This document shows, in pieces, positions 62,171-64,000 of a stretch of DNA of 64,000 nucleotides; the stretch's first letter is position 1; each line of letters opens with the position of its first letter. The stretch lies in contig NC_135720.1 of assembly GCF_964656455.1 (NCBI RefSeq), positions 99,894,696 to 99,958,695 of the forward strand, written 5' to 3'. Source of the DNA: Halichoerus grypus (taxonomy: Eukaryota > Chordata > Mammalia > Carnivora > Phocidae). Both the position numbers and the translations under genes were made by a program. The notes beneath the pieces are model-generated. The model did no database searches. It saw nothing but the letters and a program-made list of their open reading frames with translations, and had not been told where the DNA came from.

Positions 62171-64000
62171 TCTAGGTAGGTGGTTACAGGGAAGTGAAAG
62201 TCATAGAGATTTGGGCCAGGGGAGGTCAGCTTTCAGGCAGGAATCCTACCCATCTTGGCGGTGACTAGTTAGTTTCAGCGGTCAGCACAGAAATGACAAG
62301 AAGGCAGTATACAGTCATTATTGTGTCTAAGATGAGAGGAGGGCTGGTCAGGGAAGGAGGGAAGCTCTGCTTTATTTATTTTATGTTACAGCCAATCCAG
62401 GTAGAGTAGACTGGGTAAAACCCAAGAATAGAAGATTAGAAGTAAGAAATGCAACATTCTCTAAATAGGATGTAGTGTTTAATAACAATGGTCACTGAGA
62501 TACTCCATCACATGTTCCAGTAAAATTGTTGGGATGGATTTAAAATCTAGACACAGGAGCAAATAACTTGCCCTTTTAAAATAAAGTTTGGATATGCAAA
62601 TAAGAACAAGATGAAAGGTACTCACTGATAAAGTTGGGAGGCATGGGTCATAAAGGACCAACAATGACAATGGTGGATGTCAGTACAGAAAAAGACAAAC
62701 TAATCATGGCAGATGAGGGAACAAAGGTGGTTGCAAGCAACCATTTTGGGAGATTAAGGTCAAACTGTCAATCCAATATGTGTATGGTATTTTGTGACCC
62801 AAAGTAACCACATTTTACAAAATATTTGTTTAACTTAATAATAAGGGTTCTAATACTTGATAAGCATATCAGATGCATATATATATATCATGGTGCACTT
62901 ATGATCATGTAGTCATAACAATGAATATAAAGTTAGAGGAAATCTATCAAGTGTTAATTATGAGTCAAAAATATATTTTCCCTTTTTATGCCATTTTCTA
63001 TCCAATTCTTATGGTAATTTCTCACATAACTACCTATACCTTCATAAATCAAACCATCTCTCACAAACTTCAAGTACAATCCCATAGCTTACAAGTGTTA
63101 GGGGCAGGTTTCTCCAGACACAGAGAGAAAAATACACATAAAATGGGAGGGAACTAACACTTTAGAAATTCTTACTACCTAGCAGGCAACTTAAACATAT
63201 TTTCTCATTTTCTCACAATTAAATAAAACAATAATACTATTCCCATTTTGGGATGTGAAAAATAATTTCTCAATGCACACTGGTTTGGAAATATAACCCC
63301 TGTCCATCAGATCATAAATCCCAAGCTCTTAACAATATTATATACCATTAAGTGCAGAGGACAATGGGCTCTGGGTGTTTCTGGATCTGGTCTTGCCCAT
63401 GAAACATTCTTCCACAGAAAATGGCTGCACAGATCTTGTTTCCAAGGTGATTTTATCCACGTGGCTGATTCAGCTTCTTGAGAGCTCTCACTTCACCTCA
63501 CATTTACTTAAAATAAAATACATTTTAAGAACTAACTGGACACATGGCAGCCGAATGGTTAGCAGTGTTTGATTTTTATTTTATTTTATATTTGAATTTA
63601 TTTTATTTTATGGTACAATCTATCTTGAGTTCTAAGTTCTCTTATAAAGAACATCTAGAGTAATGTTCAATTATGTAACTTACTGATGAACTGTAATTAA
63701 ATGATATATCTATTGAGCAGGCACTAGTCAGTTCTAGTACATTTTAACCACATTACTCATAAAGCTAGCATACACATGAAAATGAACAGAAATTACTGAA
63801 TTACTCACCACATTGTGCAATCTACATACTAACATGAGCACCCAGAAATGCCTGCCAATGCTAGGTATGTGTTATGTGATTTATTAATTCATACTTCCTC
63901 ATTTATAAAAACTCGGTATTTGGAATCATGACATTTTGGAGGTAGAGAAAAACGGAAATTATTAGTCTGACTCTCTTCATTTTTGAGATATAGAAATAAG
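62171..64000. other. Intergenic to window end; weak MIR trace
   Basis: 63160-63350 carries a faint reversed MIR ('tactattcccattttgggat'). An A/T low-complexity stretch lies at 63560-63612. No gene is recognised. In human the next gene downstream of PGK2 in this direction would be a CRISP gene, but no CRISP exon is visible before 64000. Confidence 0.4.

Overview
The window is carnivore nuclear DNA. Its short repeats are tRNA-Lys-derived CanSINEs of the arctoid type (bear, seal or mustelid) rather than the dog or cat types, and they lie among carnivore L1 elements and older mammalian repeats (MIR, L2, MER5A, MER20). The only intact protein gene I can support is an intronless phosphoglycerate kinase on the + strand at 29189-30442. 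Residue by residue it matches PGK2, the testis-specific autosomal retrogene, not the X-linked PGK1. In other mammals PGK2 lies between CRISP genes. I looked for CRISP and beta-defensin exons and recognised none, so the window appears to be the intergenic space around PGK2.

Layout, left flank. 1-16 kb: a pair of diverged paralogous blocks (X and Y), CanSINEs, a MIR, old L1 pieces, and a broken processed copy of MED28 (minus strand, 10668-11251) that carries a 12/13-bp tandem expansion. 16-28.5 kb: a nest of LINEs on the minus strand. An old L1M piece comes first, then a full-length but decayed carnivore L1 (17710-25036, here called L1-A) with a CanSINE inside ORF2, then a second older L1 with another CanSINE inside it.

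Layout, centre and right flank. 28.5-30.7 kb: PGK2 with a CCAAT box, a GC box and an ATTAAA signal. 30.7-40 kb: intergenic DNA with MER20, six CanSINEs or L1 pieces and a possible unidentified old retrocopy. 40264-46211: a second full-length L1 (L1-B, minus), flanked by a perfect 16-bp duplication and close to intact, with an 884-codon open stretch in ORF2. 46-64 kb: a 12-unit 27-bp minisatellite, MER5A, MIR and L2 relics, a 32-base U6 snRNA fragment between perfect target-site duplications, and a small L1 insertion with the inverted 5' end typical of twin priming.

No operons or multi-gene systems are present. PGK2 is the functional centre: it supplies glycolytic ATP in male germ cells when X-linked PGK1 is silenced. 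Most of the rest was written by LINE-1 machinery acting on its own RNA (L1-A, L1-B, the twin-primed copy), on SINE RNA, on mRNAs (MED28, and PGK2 itself) and on U6 RNA. I found no previously undescribed gene system. The most unusual items are the tailless U6 retrocopy, the minisatellite that is open on both strands, and the MED28 retrocopy with its expanded proline-rich segment.
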